Below are positions 54,454 through 64,000 of a stretch of 64,000 nucleotides of DNA, in pieces (position 1 is the stretch's first letter; each line of letters starts with the position of its first letter). The position numbers and the translations under genes are program-made. The DNA lies in NCBI GenBank assembly GCA_009823395.1, contig CM020501.1:9731361-9795360 (forward strand), written 5' to 3'. Under the pieces are notes generated by a model. The model was not told the origin of the DNA, searched no databases, and saw only the letters and a list, made by a program, of their open reading frames with translations. Source of the DNA: Thamnaconus septentrionalis (lineage: Eukaryota; Chordata; Actinopteri; Tetraodontiformes; Monacanthidae).

Positions 54454-57400
54454 CTGCGCGGAAACAAGGTCCCCAGGATTAAATGAACATGCAAACCGAG
54501 GGAGCAGACAGAAGATAAAGAGAAATAAAAAAATATAGGTTTCTCACCTCTCTGACTCGGTTGATCACGGCATTCAACAACTGAAGCTCATTCTCACTTC
54601 TGTGCTGGTTGGTCTGGTGGACTATTTGCTGTGATGGGGAATTCAAACGTTAAACACACTGTTGTGATGTGGTAAAGATGGTTAACTACTTTTTTAAAAA
54701 CACAGCTCTTCTTTTTTTATTTTTTTATTTTACACAAAATGTACTTAGGGTGATGGCACAAAGATATTTCAAGTTATGTAAAAAGTTATTTTATTTTTTA
54801 ATCAAATTTTAAAATAAAAGAACGATTTTCTTCAACATTGGTGTTATTTAAAAGTTAGCACATTATTCCTTTTGATCCAGAATTAAAATATATACAGTTA
54901 TATCTGCTTGTGGTTCATGGCTACTTCTAGCTATTCTAATTACAATAGAAAAATAATAATAAAAAAAATAGAAAAATCAGAGGATTTTATTAATCTGTGA
55001 AATCTCAATATGAATAGTAGCATTGTTTTTATTAAAGAAAGAGAAATAGATTAAATTATTATTTTAAAAAAAAAAGGTTTTCCATTGATTTTTTTATCAG
55101 TAGCTTTTTTTTTTTACACTATTAGAAAGATGTTTTACAAAGAAAAAGGAGTCCAGTAAAAATCAACCACTTAAACTAAACAGAGACTGAGTGATTCTTA
55201 CATGTCTCTTTGCTCTGTCGATGAGTTTCAACCTGGCCTCCTCTGCCACCTGAAGACTCAACTTCAGTCTCTCCATCTGCAGGAAAGAACAGCACACAAT
55301 GAGACATGTATTTGGAAATTTGGAATTTGTTAGAATTGAAAAAATAAGTTTAATAAAAATAAGTCACCTCTTTCAACAACTGGATCTTCTCTTCCATGAC
55401 ATGTGCTGCGGGCGCAGACGGCCCTCCAGCTTTGCTCAGCTCTCCTCGCAGGAACTGAGACTCCACTTTAGTCTGCTGGAGAGATCGCCGGAGCTGGACC
55501 ACCTCTCTCTGCAGCCCCTGGAAATATCACAGAATTCCAAAAGCTCAGTGGGTGTTGGAAAACATTTACCGCACCGCCTTTAAAGTATGAACTCTTTGGT
55601 GCCTTACAGTACTGTCAGTCTTGTATTTATTCAGGGTATCCTGGGACTCTTGAACCTCCAACATCAACTTTGTCAGAGTTTTCTCAACCTGCGTAAACAG
55701 AAACGCGCAGTCAGAAGTTTTTCCATTATAATTCAGTTCAGTTCACATCGGCTTCTTTGAAACGACAAAATACTGCTGTGAAAAGAGGAGTTTACTACCT
55801 GCTCTTTCTGCTGCAGTGCCTGATTTCCCCTCTCCACTCGGACGTTCAGACTGCTGAGCTGATGCTGAAGCTCTGACACTTTAGCCTGGTGTCTGCTGTT
55901 TGCGGCCTCCAGCTCCTCCTGCAGGCCACCGCTGAAACCACAAGTTAAATAATGGAGAAAAAAAGTTAATTCAAAATTGGATATGAAGATGAAATGTGAT
56001 GCACACAAATGATGGTAATGGTATGGTATGCTACTATAGGTAGGTCTAATTTAAGAATTTAATTTTTTTTTTAGTTCTTTTATTAGATTTTTTATTTATC
56101 AGAAGAGAAACAACTTGTAATTATTAATTACACACAATGTATCTACACAGTAGATGTTACTTGCATCCTGAATTCCATAACCAAGATCTTCCCTCAAGGA
56201 GAAAAAAAAGGATGAATTCTCTCGAAGCACATAAACTTACACTGTGCTTTGCAGTGCGTCAAGCTGAGCATCTTTGCGCTGCTGCACCAGCTTCAGGTTG
56301 CTGATGAGCTCGGTGACTGTGGCATCCAGGCCAGCCAGCAGCTTTCCCAGGCTGCTCTGCTCCTCATCCTCGGGCTCAGCTTCCACTGCTTCGACAGTTT
56401 GTTTAGGGGTGACGGCAGCAATGCGGGTGAAGGCACTCGTGCCGCTGAACAGACCGTCGCACTGAGGTTCAGGAAAGTCTGACAGATAATGGAAAGCACA
56501 AAGTACAACATTAGATTTTTTTTTTTTTTTTTACTTACCTGAATCGAGCATTCAGCCTACATGCAAAGTCAACTTTTGGATGTCAAGAATTTAACAGTAC
56601 CCATTTTAATGTAACGGCATTACACCTTAATAGGTACATATTCTGTACATATTCGAACATCTGTTCAGTGAAAAAGTACATTAAATTAGAGCAGAGATGG
56701 AGCTGCACTACCTGCTTCTCCAGGTGATGAGTCTTTTCGGGCGTCTTCCTCCTTGTCTTCAGTTAGAGCGACCATGACGCTGTCGACAAACGAGCTGGAG
56801 GGGTGGCGCTCCACGTTCAGAAGCGCTAGAGCCTCTTTATGCTTCAGGGCCTCTGCTTTCTAAAAGAGTGCCGGAAAATCTTATTTCTTGCAGTCAAAAT
56901 TGTTCCTGACGTTTTGTAGATCAAAGCGAACGGCAAAGTGTCTCATGCAACTTAATCAAGCACATCTACAGAGAACAAGATGCTGTTCAGATGTCAGACA
57001 TCAGCTGTGGTGTGTTACCTGTTCACTTAGCGAGGCGTGCAGCTCGTTGGCCAGCCCTCTCAGCGAGTGATGCAGCAGAGTAATGTCAGTCATGGCCTGA
57101 GCCAGTTTCTCTCGGAGCTCCAGCTGAGTTGCGTCGGCACCGGACCTCGTCCTTTCCAGCTCCTCCTCAAAGCTCCTGTTCTCCAGCCTGCAGCGCACAG
57201 ACACACATTATTAGAAGAAAAACAAAAAAAAAAAGGAAGAATTCTTGTAAATATTTAAATGTAACCTTGAGAACAGGGACTGGAGAATGAAACTGTACTG
57301 CAAGCTGCTCCGTCTAACAACCCTATGACATTTTCCCACTGTCATGGGGTTGTGGAGCTCGGCTCATCGTGACAGAAGTATATTTTCGGCGGCAGTTACA

Positions 57401-60400
57401 AACTCACTGAAGCCGACTCAGCTCTCCTTTGAGGTCCTCGCACTCGATGTTCCTCTCACGCAGCCCCTGCAGGTTGGCTCGCAGCGTACGCTCGCTTTCA
57501 GCCATCTGCTCCCTCGCAAACTCGTTTTCCAGCTGCATGAACTAAGGCACACAGACACACAACAGTAAGATGAGTGTTCGGGAGCACTCTTGCCACAAAC
57601 AGCAACTCGACTGTATGATAGGATGGTGTATGGGCTAACCAGCAAAGTGTGGGAATAAAACCTGATCATTCTGCATTCAGTTGTGGTGAAACCGTGCATG
57701 CTTTTCAGGGCAGAATAGGCTGGAATTGATCCATTTGAGGACATCAATCCATACTACCCTTTTTTTTCTAGACAGCTGGCGATCACTTCATAAAGAAATC
57801 GTCCGTGAAGTAAGTCTAGGTGCTCGAGTGTTGTGTAAAGTCAACTCACCTCGTTCATCTCCCTGACCGTGCTGAGCTGTGTGCAAAGATCCTGGAGCCG
57901 CTGGATCTCAGCGCTCTGGGACTGGCTGAGGGTCTCCAGCTGACCGAGCTGCTCCTCACTCTGAGCCAGAGACTGGCTTAACTCACAGACTTGCTTTTCT
58001 GACTGAGCCAGAGATATCTCCAATCTGGATGGACACAAAACAAGGCAAAGGGCAAAGTTAGAATATGAGTTGTTTTTTTGTTTAGTGGTCAAAAGTAAAT
58101 GTGTCGCTTACTCGTTTCCTCTTTCTCTCGCTTGCTGGATGTCTTTCCAAGACTCCTGCAACCTGAAGATTTTAAGCACACAAGCACCATGTTTCAGTAT
58201 GGAGGGTAGGTTGGTACACATAACCAGCAGGGGTTGTGGCAATCATACTTGGTGGTCTCAGCAGTGAGTGCCTCTTCCAGGAAGGCGTACGAGGCCAAGG
58301 TGGAGGAAATGGTTGCAGACAGCTCTGTCACCTTCCTGTCCAGCTGATTCCTCTCCTCCTCTCGCTCCGTTAGGTTCTGACGCAGCACACCCATCTCTGT
58401 AAAACAACCAGTTCACTGAGGCTGTTCTCCAAGTTAAAACGGCACATACAATTCAATGTGCGGGAGAAAGAATCTCATAACGTAAAGATCCCACAAAATG
58501 CAACATTTCCTTTTACCAGGTTTTTCTGGCAATAATGGGTCTCCAGCCTGTCAGTGGACTTCCCAGAAATGGGAATGGTCGGTCCTTGATTTAATCTGCC
58601 TGCTTCAATTCTCAGGATGTTGGTGAAAAAAACACAGTTCTGGAAAATAGTCCTTTGTGATGTCACAAAGGGTACTGCTACTCCACTGAACCTTCATCAA
58701 GGTTGGTGACAAGACCCAGATCAGCATTTTTTCCCCCACCATTGTGCACAGGTTCACCCACTTTGGTTTGGTTCTCTACCACAGCAGTTTTGTGGGAGGC
58801 TTTTCTGAGAGGGTTAAATCTGCTCTTCCTGCAGTTCTTGAATAATTAATCATACACGGCTGGAGCCAGGGAGGGGAAAAGAGCCCTAAAAATGGGTGCA
58901 ATATGGGTTCCACACTGCACCCGCTTTTGTGAAGCATTTTAAACATTTGAGTTTACCGGTGTTGGTTCTTACCAGCGGTCAGAACTGTCACCTTCAGGCT
59001 CAGATCACCGACCTGCTCCCTGGCAAGTTGGAGATCCAGATTGGTTTGGTTCCATTCCTCTTCCATCTGTTCGTCACATGGTCACAAGTTACATTTTTTG
59101 ATAAATAAGAAAACTAATGCCACCATCACCATTTTTATGCGTCCCTCTTAATGTGACAATATACAGTATTGTTGTTTTTTTTTTACCCTAAAATTGATAG
59201 TTTAAAGTCAGTAATCACAAGTCAAGTAACTGTGGAAACTATTTGAAACCTTATAATTTGAAGGTGATAAAACTACACAGTGTTGCTTTAAATACAACAA
59301 ACTGCACCTGACCTGCTCTCTCTCTTTCACAGCTTGGTCTCGTGCGCGCTTGTGTTCATCCCGTTCCTTCGAAGCGGCAGCTGCTCTTTCATTCAGCTGC
59401 AACAGTATGGGGGCAGTTTTCTGCAAACACCTTCTGACCGTGCAGAGCTGGACAAAAGAAAAAGAAAAAAAAAGGTCACAAAATGACGTATGCATGTATT
59501 GTGAAAACTTTAGCAGATTTACTCTAAAATCATGCAGTGGACAAACCTCTTCCATCAAACCGGATTGTTCCTTCATGGTCGTGGACAAAGCATCAGCTGC
59601 ACAGTTCAGTGTTTCATGATGGGCTTGGTTTAGTGCTACCTGTGTTGAGAAGTTTAAAAAAAAAAAAATGTTATTTAAAAAATATAGAATCGCTCAATTG
59701 GAGGAGGCTACGACGTGTCTGATTTCTAGTACCAGCTGTGGGTAAGTCTGGTCGAGGGCAGCTGACAGTTCTTGCTGGGACCCAACAACTCTCTCCAGCT
59801 CGGAAATTTCTTTGGCACAGTGAGCTCTCAGCTGGTCCATCGAACTGAGCGTCTGGGGGGGTGATCAGGACGCATGAGGCGGAGAAAAGCTTCAGAAGAA
59901 TATCAAGCATTCAAGGCTCCATTTCTTATACTCTCAAAATAACTATACAGGAGTTTAGCTTTAACATTTTTTCCCACTTGAAGCGACAAACAGCCAAGTG
60001 CTGCATGGTAGTATGAGACAACTGCTTTTCTCATAACATTGTAATGAACAGAAGTGGCCCTCTGCCTACCGCCTCCTTGGTGATGAAGGCCTCCTCCATC
60101 TGCATCTTCATGTCGTCTCTCTGCTGTAGAGCATCTTTAACCTTCTGGAGCATTGCTGCATGCGTCTGCTTTGTTCTCTCAAACACACCCTTCATCTGTT
60201 CATACTAAGAAAAATTACAATAAAAAAGGAGCGAGCACACGTCACCCAAGCTGCAATTGCTAGATAACCACGTCAAAGCAAAGCATGCATTTCACATACA
60301 TACAGTGAAAACAAGAGACCCGCTTACATACATGTGAAACAATGCTTTGATGATCGTCTTTAACAATGTCACTTATATTCTTCATGTTAGAGAGGGCGAC

Positions 60401-63400
60401 ATCTGTGTCACAACTCAAAGAGGCCTGTTGGAGGAGGGAAAAGAAACAATTCAAATAATTTTTTTTAGTTGGGTATCAATAATGTGCAATTGCAGAAGAA
60501 AAGAAAATCACTTGCGAAACTACAAACTATTTTTACAACATTTTATGTGACTTGTGTTATTGTTTGTGACCTCACCATGGTCATTCTCACATCCTGCATA
60601 CATTGCATGAGATTCTGGAGAGAATTTCCATCCAGCTCCAGCTCACTGATCCTGCTGAGAGCCTGCATATAAAGATCCCTGTGCATTGGCGTCTAGAACA
60701 GAAAAATAAATAAATAAATACAGCATGGCATCAATAGACAGGATAAGATATAGAACATGAAACTTGTGTAAATTCTATTAATGTCGTGCCATTACTTGGT
60801 GCGACGCAACAATGGACCGTGCCTTCCCATATCACTCATATAATAAATGGCTACACTCTCAAATAATTCAATTGTATCGCATGGGTTTTGTGTTTCAATA
60901 GAAGGGAGGTTGTGCTTTCAGTTGTGCGTCCTCACCTGGCTGAGCTCAGTGTGGTCAGTCTGGACCAGTTTGTCACGGAGGTCTGACGGCGCAGCAGCTG
61001 CAGGAGCTCCTTGTGCCCTGGCTGCAGTCAGCTGCTGCACCAGCGCCTCCACCATGATCATGCTTGATCTTAACCTCTGCTCCAGCTCTTGCCTGGGAAT
61101 ACACTCGAGGCTGCCCGGGGGTACACTGAGAGCACATGCACAGAACATTAGCTGGACCCAACTGCAAACGCGCTGTCCTGTTAAACATCCAACAGAAGCG
61201 TCACCTACTTCCACAGCAGTGGGTCCGTCAGAGTGCAGGAGTCTGCCACAGAGAACTCCCTCTTCCTCTCAAACTGGCCGGACGTGTTGACGCTGTGGTT
61301 CGCCCATCTCACGGGACTGGTGCCTATGGCAACACTGCAGCATTCAGCAGGAGGCGCTCTTGCCGACAGGACAGAGGGAGGCTGTGGCATCGCCGGGACG
61401 GCGGCAGGACCGATCTTTCCCGACGCCAAGAGGAGGAACTCTGCCATCTGTCTGAGCTGCTGCTGAAGAGGACCTTCTTGAATCAAAGGGACATCCAGTG
61501 CAGGCTTCTCCTCTTTAGTCTGTGCAGCCTTGGGAGGCACCGCCACTCCATCTTCAGTTGGATCAGTGAACGGGTTTGGCTGCGGCTTGCAGCCGAGCGC
61601 TGTGGAGTTGAGCAGAGGTTGCGGCATGGTAATGTCCATGTTCTCTGCCCACAGCCCGGTGGTGTTGACATTAACAGGGGCCAACAAACTCTTTTCAACC
61701 TCAAGGGCCGAGTCGTCAGTCAAAAGCTCGTCAGCAGCGGGAGCCCCTATGGCCCGTGATAGAAATAGGGAGGCTCTTCGAACCACTGGACTGAGCAGTC
61801 CAAACTGCAATGCTGAAGCCACTGAAGGACACTCTGACAGCACCTTCAAAACGTCTGTGAGGTTTTCCACATGTTTTTCTGCAGAGTTGCAGTCGACGGG
61901 CCCATTTCCGGACGAGCCCAAAGCGCTGTCCTTGTCCTCACTGGACTGCTCGTGTCCATTGCTGAGATGCGCATGTACGGGTGTAAGAGTCTCAGATGAG
62001 GCCTCAGCACGGCTGGAGTGAGGAAACTCAGGTCTCTCTTCTTTCAAGGTTTCTTGTATTTGAGAATTGGAAGATTTATCGTCCAAATCCACTGAGGCGG
62101 AGTAAGGTGGGAGCATTTGGTCCAAGCGGAGAGCTGGTGGGTTCATATCTGCTGAATCATCATTGTTTTCTAAGTGGCTGCCAAACTGTTGGTCATTTTC
62201 TTGAGGCTGACCCTGAAAAGTGGCATCCAGCGCATCGCTGTGAGCCGAAGCCTCACAAAGCGCAGCCTGACCATCAGGCAGAAGAGCAAAGTCCGGAGAC
62301 AAGTGAGGACCATGTGAATCTTCACTTCCAGAATTCTGGAAAGGGGCTGATGTCGCACATTGTTCTCTGTTGGTCGGGCAATTACAAACAGTCAAGCTAA
62401 CTTGTTTTGGCTCATCCACAGCAACAAAGCTGACAGGTGACGGTTCCTCTGCAATTAAGACATTGCCATCTGGGATTGAGAGATTACTTTGAACATTACA
62501 GTACAGGTGATCTAAATGATCCGCATTTTGGACATCTGGATGACTAACAAGCATGCTTGCACCTGCACAGAAACTGTACGATTCGCTGAAAGGCCCACTT
62601 TGGAGGGCTGGCACAGGAATGGTCTCCTCAGCGAGTGCGGTGCCATCTGAGACCTGAACCTCACCTCCGGTGCAGTTAAAGGATTTGAAGGTCAAGTCGC
62701 TCGGCCTACTTTCAGATACTTCCACACCATTTGTGGTTTCAGAGGATGTAGCAGTGTGATTGTATGGATGATCTCTGTGTTCCACATGTTGCGGTTGAAC
62801 ATCTGAGAGGTTTGTTGCATTTACACTTTGATCCTGGAAATGTTCATCAAGCTGCTCAACAGGCAGATGAATGGTCTCGTCCTCGGTTGTGGTGACGTCA
62901 AAAACTTCTACTTCACCGCCATCACAGGCAAAGGATTTCCAAGTGACGTCATCCTCCCCGCCGACATCGTGTTCAACAGCTTCCTGTGAATCCTGAACGG
63001 CATCTCTAATCTCAGGATTGTGATAGGGGTGTTCAGCATGGTCACAGCACGGCTGGATGATATTACTGTCAGAGATTTCCAGATCCTCTGTTTCACAAGT
63101 GTTCGGTGTTGCTTGATCCTGTGGTAAAATTATACTCTCCTCTGTGGAGTGTGAAGTGTCTGAGATCTCAACCTCTCCACCAGGACAGATGAAGGATTTA
63201 AATGTTACATCTGCATTTGCACAAGTTTGCTCAGTGCTTGTCATGCTCAAATTGAAATTGGTGGTTTGAATCCTTTTGTCATATGAAGGAGACTGCAAGT
63301 GTGGCTCTGGATTACAATGTGACACATCACTCTGTTGATTAGAGGGAAAAATTAAAGCACAAAAATGTTATGAAACTGTTACAAAACAACCAGAGCCAAT

Positions 63401-63666
63401 GCAAAGTTATGAAGTAACAAACCTTTGACATTTTCACATCAGAGCTGAGTCGCGGTTTTGATTTAAGCTTCGGTGAAGGAGTCGACATCTGCAGCATTTC
63501 ATTCTCCAGACTTTTCAGTGGGGTGCGTTCACCACCTCTGGCTACAGGCTAGCATCAACGAAATAAAAACACATGTAGTTTTAGTTTGCCCAGTTTCAGT
63601 TAAAGTTTTGTTTTGTTTTTTCTTTACCGTGTCTTGCCCGCAGAGACTGGAATTCCTGGAGGCCAT
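54382..63666 (-). CDS. spag5: Sperm-associated antigen 5 (astrin), spliced
   Basis: Astrin is a microtubule- and kinetochore-associated protein that, with its partner SKAP (KNSTRN), stabilises end-on attachments and spindle poles in mitosis. I assembled 24 coding exons on the minus strand totalling 4,920 nt (1,639 residues plus stop); the reading frame closes exactly. Identity rests on the C-terminus TLLSLPEVVK and LQQLVEYIG, on SAFTRIAAVTP and SSSFVDSVMVAL in exons 18 and 17, on SPVRWANHSVNTSG at the end of exon 3, and on DKLVQTDHTE in exon 4. All parallel what I recall of mammalian SPAG5. The first 760 or so residues are acidic and disordered, mostly from one 2.1-kb exon; the rest is almost continuous coiled coil. 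Human SPAG5 has 1,193 residues, so the fish N-terminal half is expanded, partly by an 86-residue repeat present three times. The ATG is preceded by an acceptor (GCCGCAG), implying a non-coding upstream exon. Confidence 0.93.
54548..54628 (-). CDS. spag5: spag5 coding exon 23
   Basis: Twenty-seven codons from QIVHQTNQHRSENEL to INRVRE, phase 0 on both sides; GTGAGA donor. Confidence 0.9.
54629..55201 (-). other. spag5 intron 22-23
   Basis: AT-rich 573-base intron with several A or T homopolymers; nothing else seen. Confidence 0.7.
55202..55276 (-). CDS. spag5: spag5 coding exon 22
   Basis: Twenty-five codons MERLKLSLQVAEEARLKL to RAKRH, coiled coil. The position of the RVMF-type motif of human astrin here reads LKLSL. 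Confidence 0.9.
55368..55517 (-). CDS. spag5: spag5 coding exon 21
   Basis: Fifty codons, GLQREVVQLRRSLQQTKVES to EEKIQLLKE, coiled coil, phase 0. Confidence 0.92.
55608..55688 (-). CDS. spag5: spag5 coding exon 20
   Basis: Twenty-seven codons, VEKTLTKLMLEVQESQ to KTDST, phase 0; GTAAGG donor. Confidence 0.9.
55799..55931 (-). CDS. spag5: spag5 coding exon 19
   Basis: GGLQEELEAANSRHQAKVSE to NQALQQKEQ, coiled coil; phase 2 in, phase 0 out. Confidence 0.92.
56241..56478 (-). CDS. spag5: spag5 coding exon 18
   Basis: Starts DFPEPQCDGLFSGTSAFTRI and includes SLGKLLAGLDATVTELISNL. SAFTR is shared with mammalian astrin. Phase 1 in, phase 2 out. Confidence 0.93.
56712..56859 (-). CDS. spag5: spag5 coding exon 17
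   Basis: KAEALKHKEALALLNVERHP then SSSFVDSVMVALTEDKEED, matching a non-coiled island in mammalian astrin. Phase 0 in, phase 1 out. Confidence 0.93.
57019..57187 (-). CDS. spag5: spag5 coding exon 16
   Basis: LENRSFEEELERTRSGADAT to LHASLSEQ, coiled coil; phase 2 in, phase 0 out. Confidence 0.92.
57408..57541 (-). CDS. spag5: spag5 coding exon 15
   Basis: FMQLENEFAREQMAESERTL to LKGELSRL, coiled coil; ends phase 2 before GTGAGT. Confidence 0.92.
57850..58024 (-). CDS. spag5: spag5 coding exon 14
   Basis: LEISLAQSEKQVCELSQSLA, then an internally repeated LAQSE phrase, to LSTVREMNE. Coiled coil; phase 2 in, phase 0 out. Confidence 0.92.
58112..58162 (-). CDS. spag5: spag5 coding exon 13
   Basis: Short 51-nt exon, LQESWKDIQQARERGN, phase 2 on both sides; GTAAGC donor. 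Confidence 0.9.
58249..58396 (-). CDS. spag5: spag5 coding exon 12
   Basis: MGVLRQNLTEREEERNQLDR to EEALTAETT, coiled coil; phase 1 in, phase 2 out. Confidence 0.92.
58397..58972 (-). other. spag5 intron 11-12
   Basis: A 576-base intron. Part of it (about 58500-58720) has the look of a dispersed-repeat fragment, but I cannot assign it. Confidence 0.4.
58973..59066 (-). CDS. spag5: spag5 coding exon 11
   Basis: MEEEWNQTNLDLQLAREQVG to KVTVLTA, coiled coil; phase 0 in, phase 1 out; GTAAGA donor. Confidence 0.92.
59313..59447 (-). CDS. spag5: spag5 coding exon 10
   Basis: LCTVRRCLQKTAPILLQLNE to QAVKEREQ, coiled coil, phase 0 on both sides. Confidence 0.92.
59547..59639 (-). CDS. spag5: spag5 coding exon 9
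   Basis: VALNQAHHETLNCAADALST to SGLMEE, 31 codons, phase 0 on both sides. Confidence 0.9.
59733..59852 (-). CDS. spag5: spag5 coding exon 8
   Basis: TLSSMDQLRAHCAKEISELE to QTYPQL. The donor is weak: CTG|GTACTA at 59733 was chosen, but an in-frame alternative 18 bases on (CAC|GTCGTA) would add VLEIRH. Confidence 0.8.
60070..60204 (-). CDS. spag5: spag5 coding exon 7
   Basis: YEQMKGVFERTKQTHAAMLQ to EEAFITKEA, 45 codons, phase 0; GTAGGC donor. Confidence 0.91.
60332..60424 (-). CDS. spag5: spag5 coding exon 6
   Basis: ASLSCDTDVALSNMKNISDI to SIVSH, 31 codons. The GTATGT donor at the exon end is preferred over a GTAAGC four bases further on, because the latter would bring a stop codon into frame. 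Confidence 0.88.
60576..60692 (-). CDS. spag5: spag5 coding exon 5
   Basis: TPMHRDLYMQALSRISELEL to VRMTM, 39 codons, phase 0 on both sides. Confidence 0.91.
60936..61125 (-). CDS. spag5: spag5 coding exon 4
   Basis: VPPGSLECIPRQELEQRLRS to KLVQTDHTELSQ. It begins the coiled-coil half and includes an Ala-rich loop. Phase 2 in, phase 0 out. Confidence 0.92.
61209..63331 (-). CDS. spag5: spag5 coding exon 3 (large N-terminal exon)
   Basis: 2,123 nt encoding residues 56-763. Acidic, Ser- and Thr-rich and probably disordered. Contains a threefold repeat (see separate entry) and ends with SPVRWANHSVNTSG to DPLLW, which parallels human SPAG5. Acceptor AACAG at phase 0; GTAGGT donor at phase 2. 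Confidence 0.93.
62495..63211 (-). repeat. spag5: Threefold ~86-residue protein repeat in spag5
   Basis: Each unit starts with a D-V/L-T-F/W-K-S-F-x-C-x-G-G-E-V-x-V/I core (residues about 98, 185 and 269), continues with an E-E/D-T/S-I-x-V/L-P stretch, and ends with a His-rich H-x-E/D-H-x-x-H-P/L-Y tag. Spacing is 87 then 84 residues. The cores are strongly conserved while the sequence between them is not. Confidence 0.85.
63423..63548 (-). CDS. spag5: spag5 coding exon 2
   Basis: Forty-two codons, PVARGGERTPLKSLENEMLQ to SSDVKMSK, phase 0. The inner boundary is known to about one base. The TPLKSLE phrase resembles the TPLREL phrase near the start of mammalian astrin. Confidence 0.88.
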
Positions 63667-63674
63667 AACTCCGA
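63628..63674 (-). CDS. spag5: spag5 coding exon 1 with start codon
   Basis: Acceptor GCCGCAG, eight untranslated bases, then ATG (63666) and MASRNSSLCGQDT to a GTAAAG donor. Confidence 0.82.
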
Positions 63675-63786
63675 CTGCGGCGAAACACAAGTTCAAACAG
63701 ACAAATAATTAATCGTGTTAAGAAATGCAAACTAGCCTGCCTTGTGATCCGACACAGACGCCGAGCGAGTTTTAAGATAAACTTAC

Positions 63787-63850
63787 AACAGTATGCTAGT
63801 TGGCTCAGACGCTATTGACGACCGTACGCGTTGGCAACGGTCAGTTAGAG
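63787..63850 (-). other. spag5: Probable non-coding first exon of spag5
   Basis: A strong donor, GTT|GTAAGT, at 63787 on the minus strand pairs with the acceptor before the start-codon exon. The upstream limit is a guess. The sequence GTTGCCAAC near 63832-63841 contains a half-site like that bound by RFX factors. Confidence 0.45.
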
Positions 63851-64000
63851 GAAATATTCAATCGTATAAAAGCAATACACTGTCTATCGTTTTCGTTAAA
63901 TGTGTATTAATAGACAAATATTAGAAAATGTACTATTTTAGTAAGGTTGGTTATAAAAAAATCCTCTGCCTAACACGACTTTAAACAAATTACTAGAAAG

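Noticed and set aside
60328..60331. GTAAGC donor for spag5 exon 6
   Set aside because: Although closer to consensus, it shifts the frame and meets a stop at once in exon 7; GTATGT four bases earlier keeps the frame.

Overview
The window is vertebrate nuclear DNA, almost certainly from a ray-finned (teleost) fish, probably a percomorph. Intron-rich genes have vertebrate splice signals, the proteins are vertebrate-specific families, (CA)n/(TG)n microsatellites are very dense, and one degenerate copy of a common teleost interspersed repeat (starting with the CATCCATCC motif) is visible. Almost all long open frames outside the three genes below are read-through of simple repeats or chance frames.

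Layout. (1) About 0.9-33.0 kb, plus strand: sh3gl2 (endophilin-A1). I could assemble a complete gene: eight constitutive coding exons plus a terminal SH3 exon, giving a 346-residue protein, with a 23.5-kb first intron and a 3' UTR of about 2.5 kb. Intron 2 uses a GC-AG donor. In the 2.4-kb intron between the last BAR-side exon and the SH3 exon I find four tandem, frame-neutral micro-exons (15, 12, 12 and 12 nt). Each encodes the same Ala-Arg-Ser-Pro module, and each resembles the last 12 nt of the preceding exon. This is the most interesting feature of the window. (2) About 33-50.6 kb: intergenic DNA with no gene I can support. It contains a telomere-like CCCTAA satellite with one inverted and about three direct copies (34.46-35.22 kb), a CCTG tetranucleotide array and remnants of dispersed repeats. 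(3) 51,418-52,509, plus strand: foxe1, an intronless forkhead transcription factor of 363 residues. (4) 54,382-63,666, minus strand: spag5 (astrin), a mitotic spindle and kinetochore coiled-coil protein. I resolved 24 coding exons (4,920 nt, 1,639 residues including an expanded N-terminal half) and a probable non-coding first exon. foxe1 and spag5 are convergent, with poly(A) signals about 1.3 kb apart and a long CA/TA microsatellite between them.

The three genes are not a functional unit: endophilin acts in synaptic-vesicle endocytosis, FoxE1 in pharyngeal and thyroid development, astrin in chromosome segregation. In human, SH3GL2 and FOXE1 are both on chromosome 9 (different arms) while SPAG5 is on chromosome 17, so the arrangement has evolutionary interest only. 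Exon coordinates were derived by hand from splice motifs, reading frame and recalled family similarity. The frame closes exactly in both multi-exon genes, which supports the models, but no transcript evidence was available.
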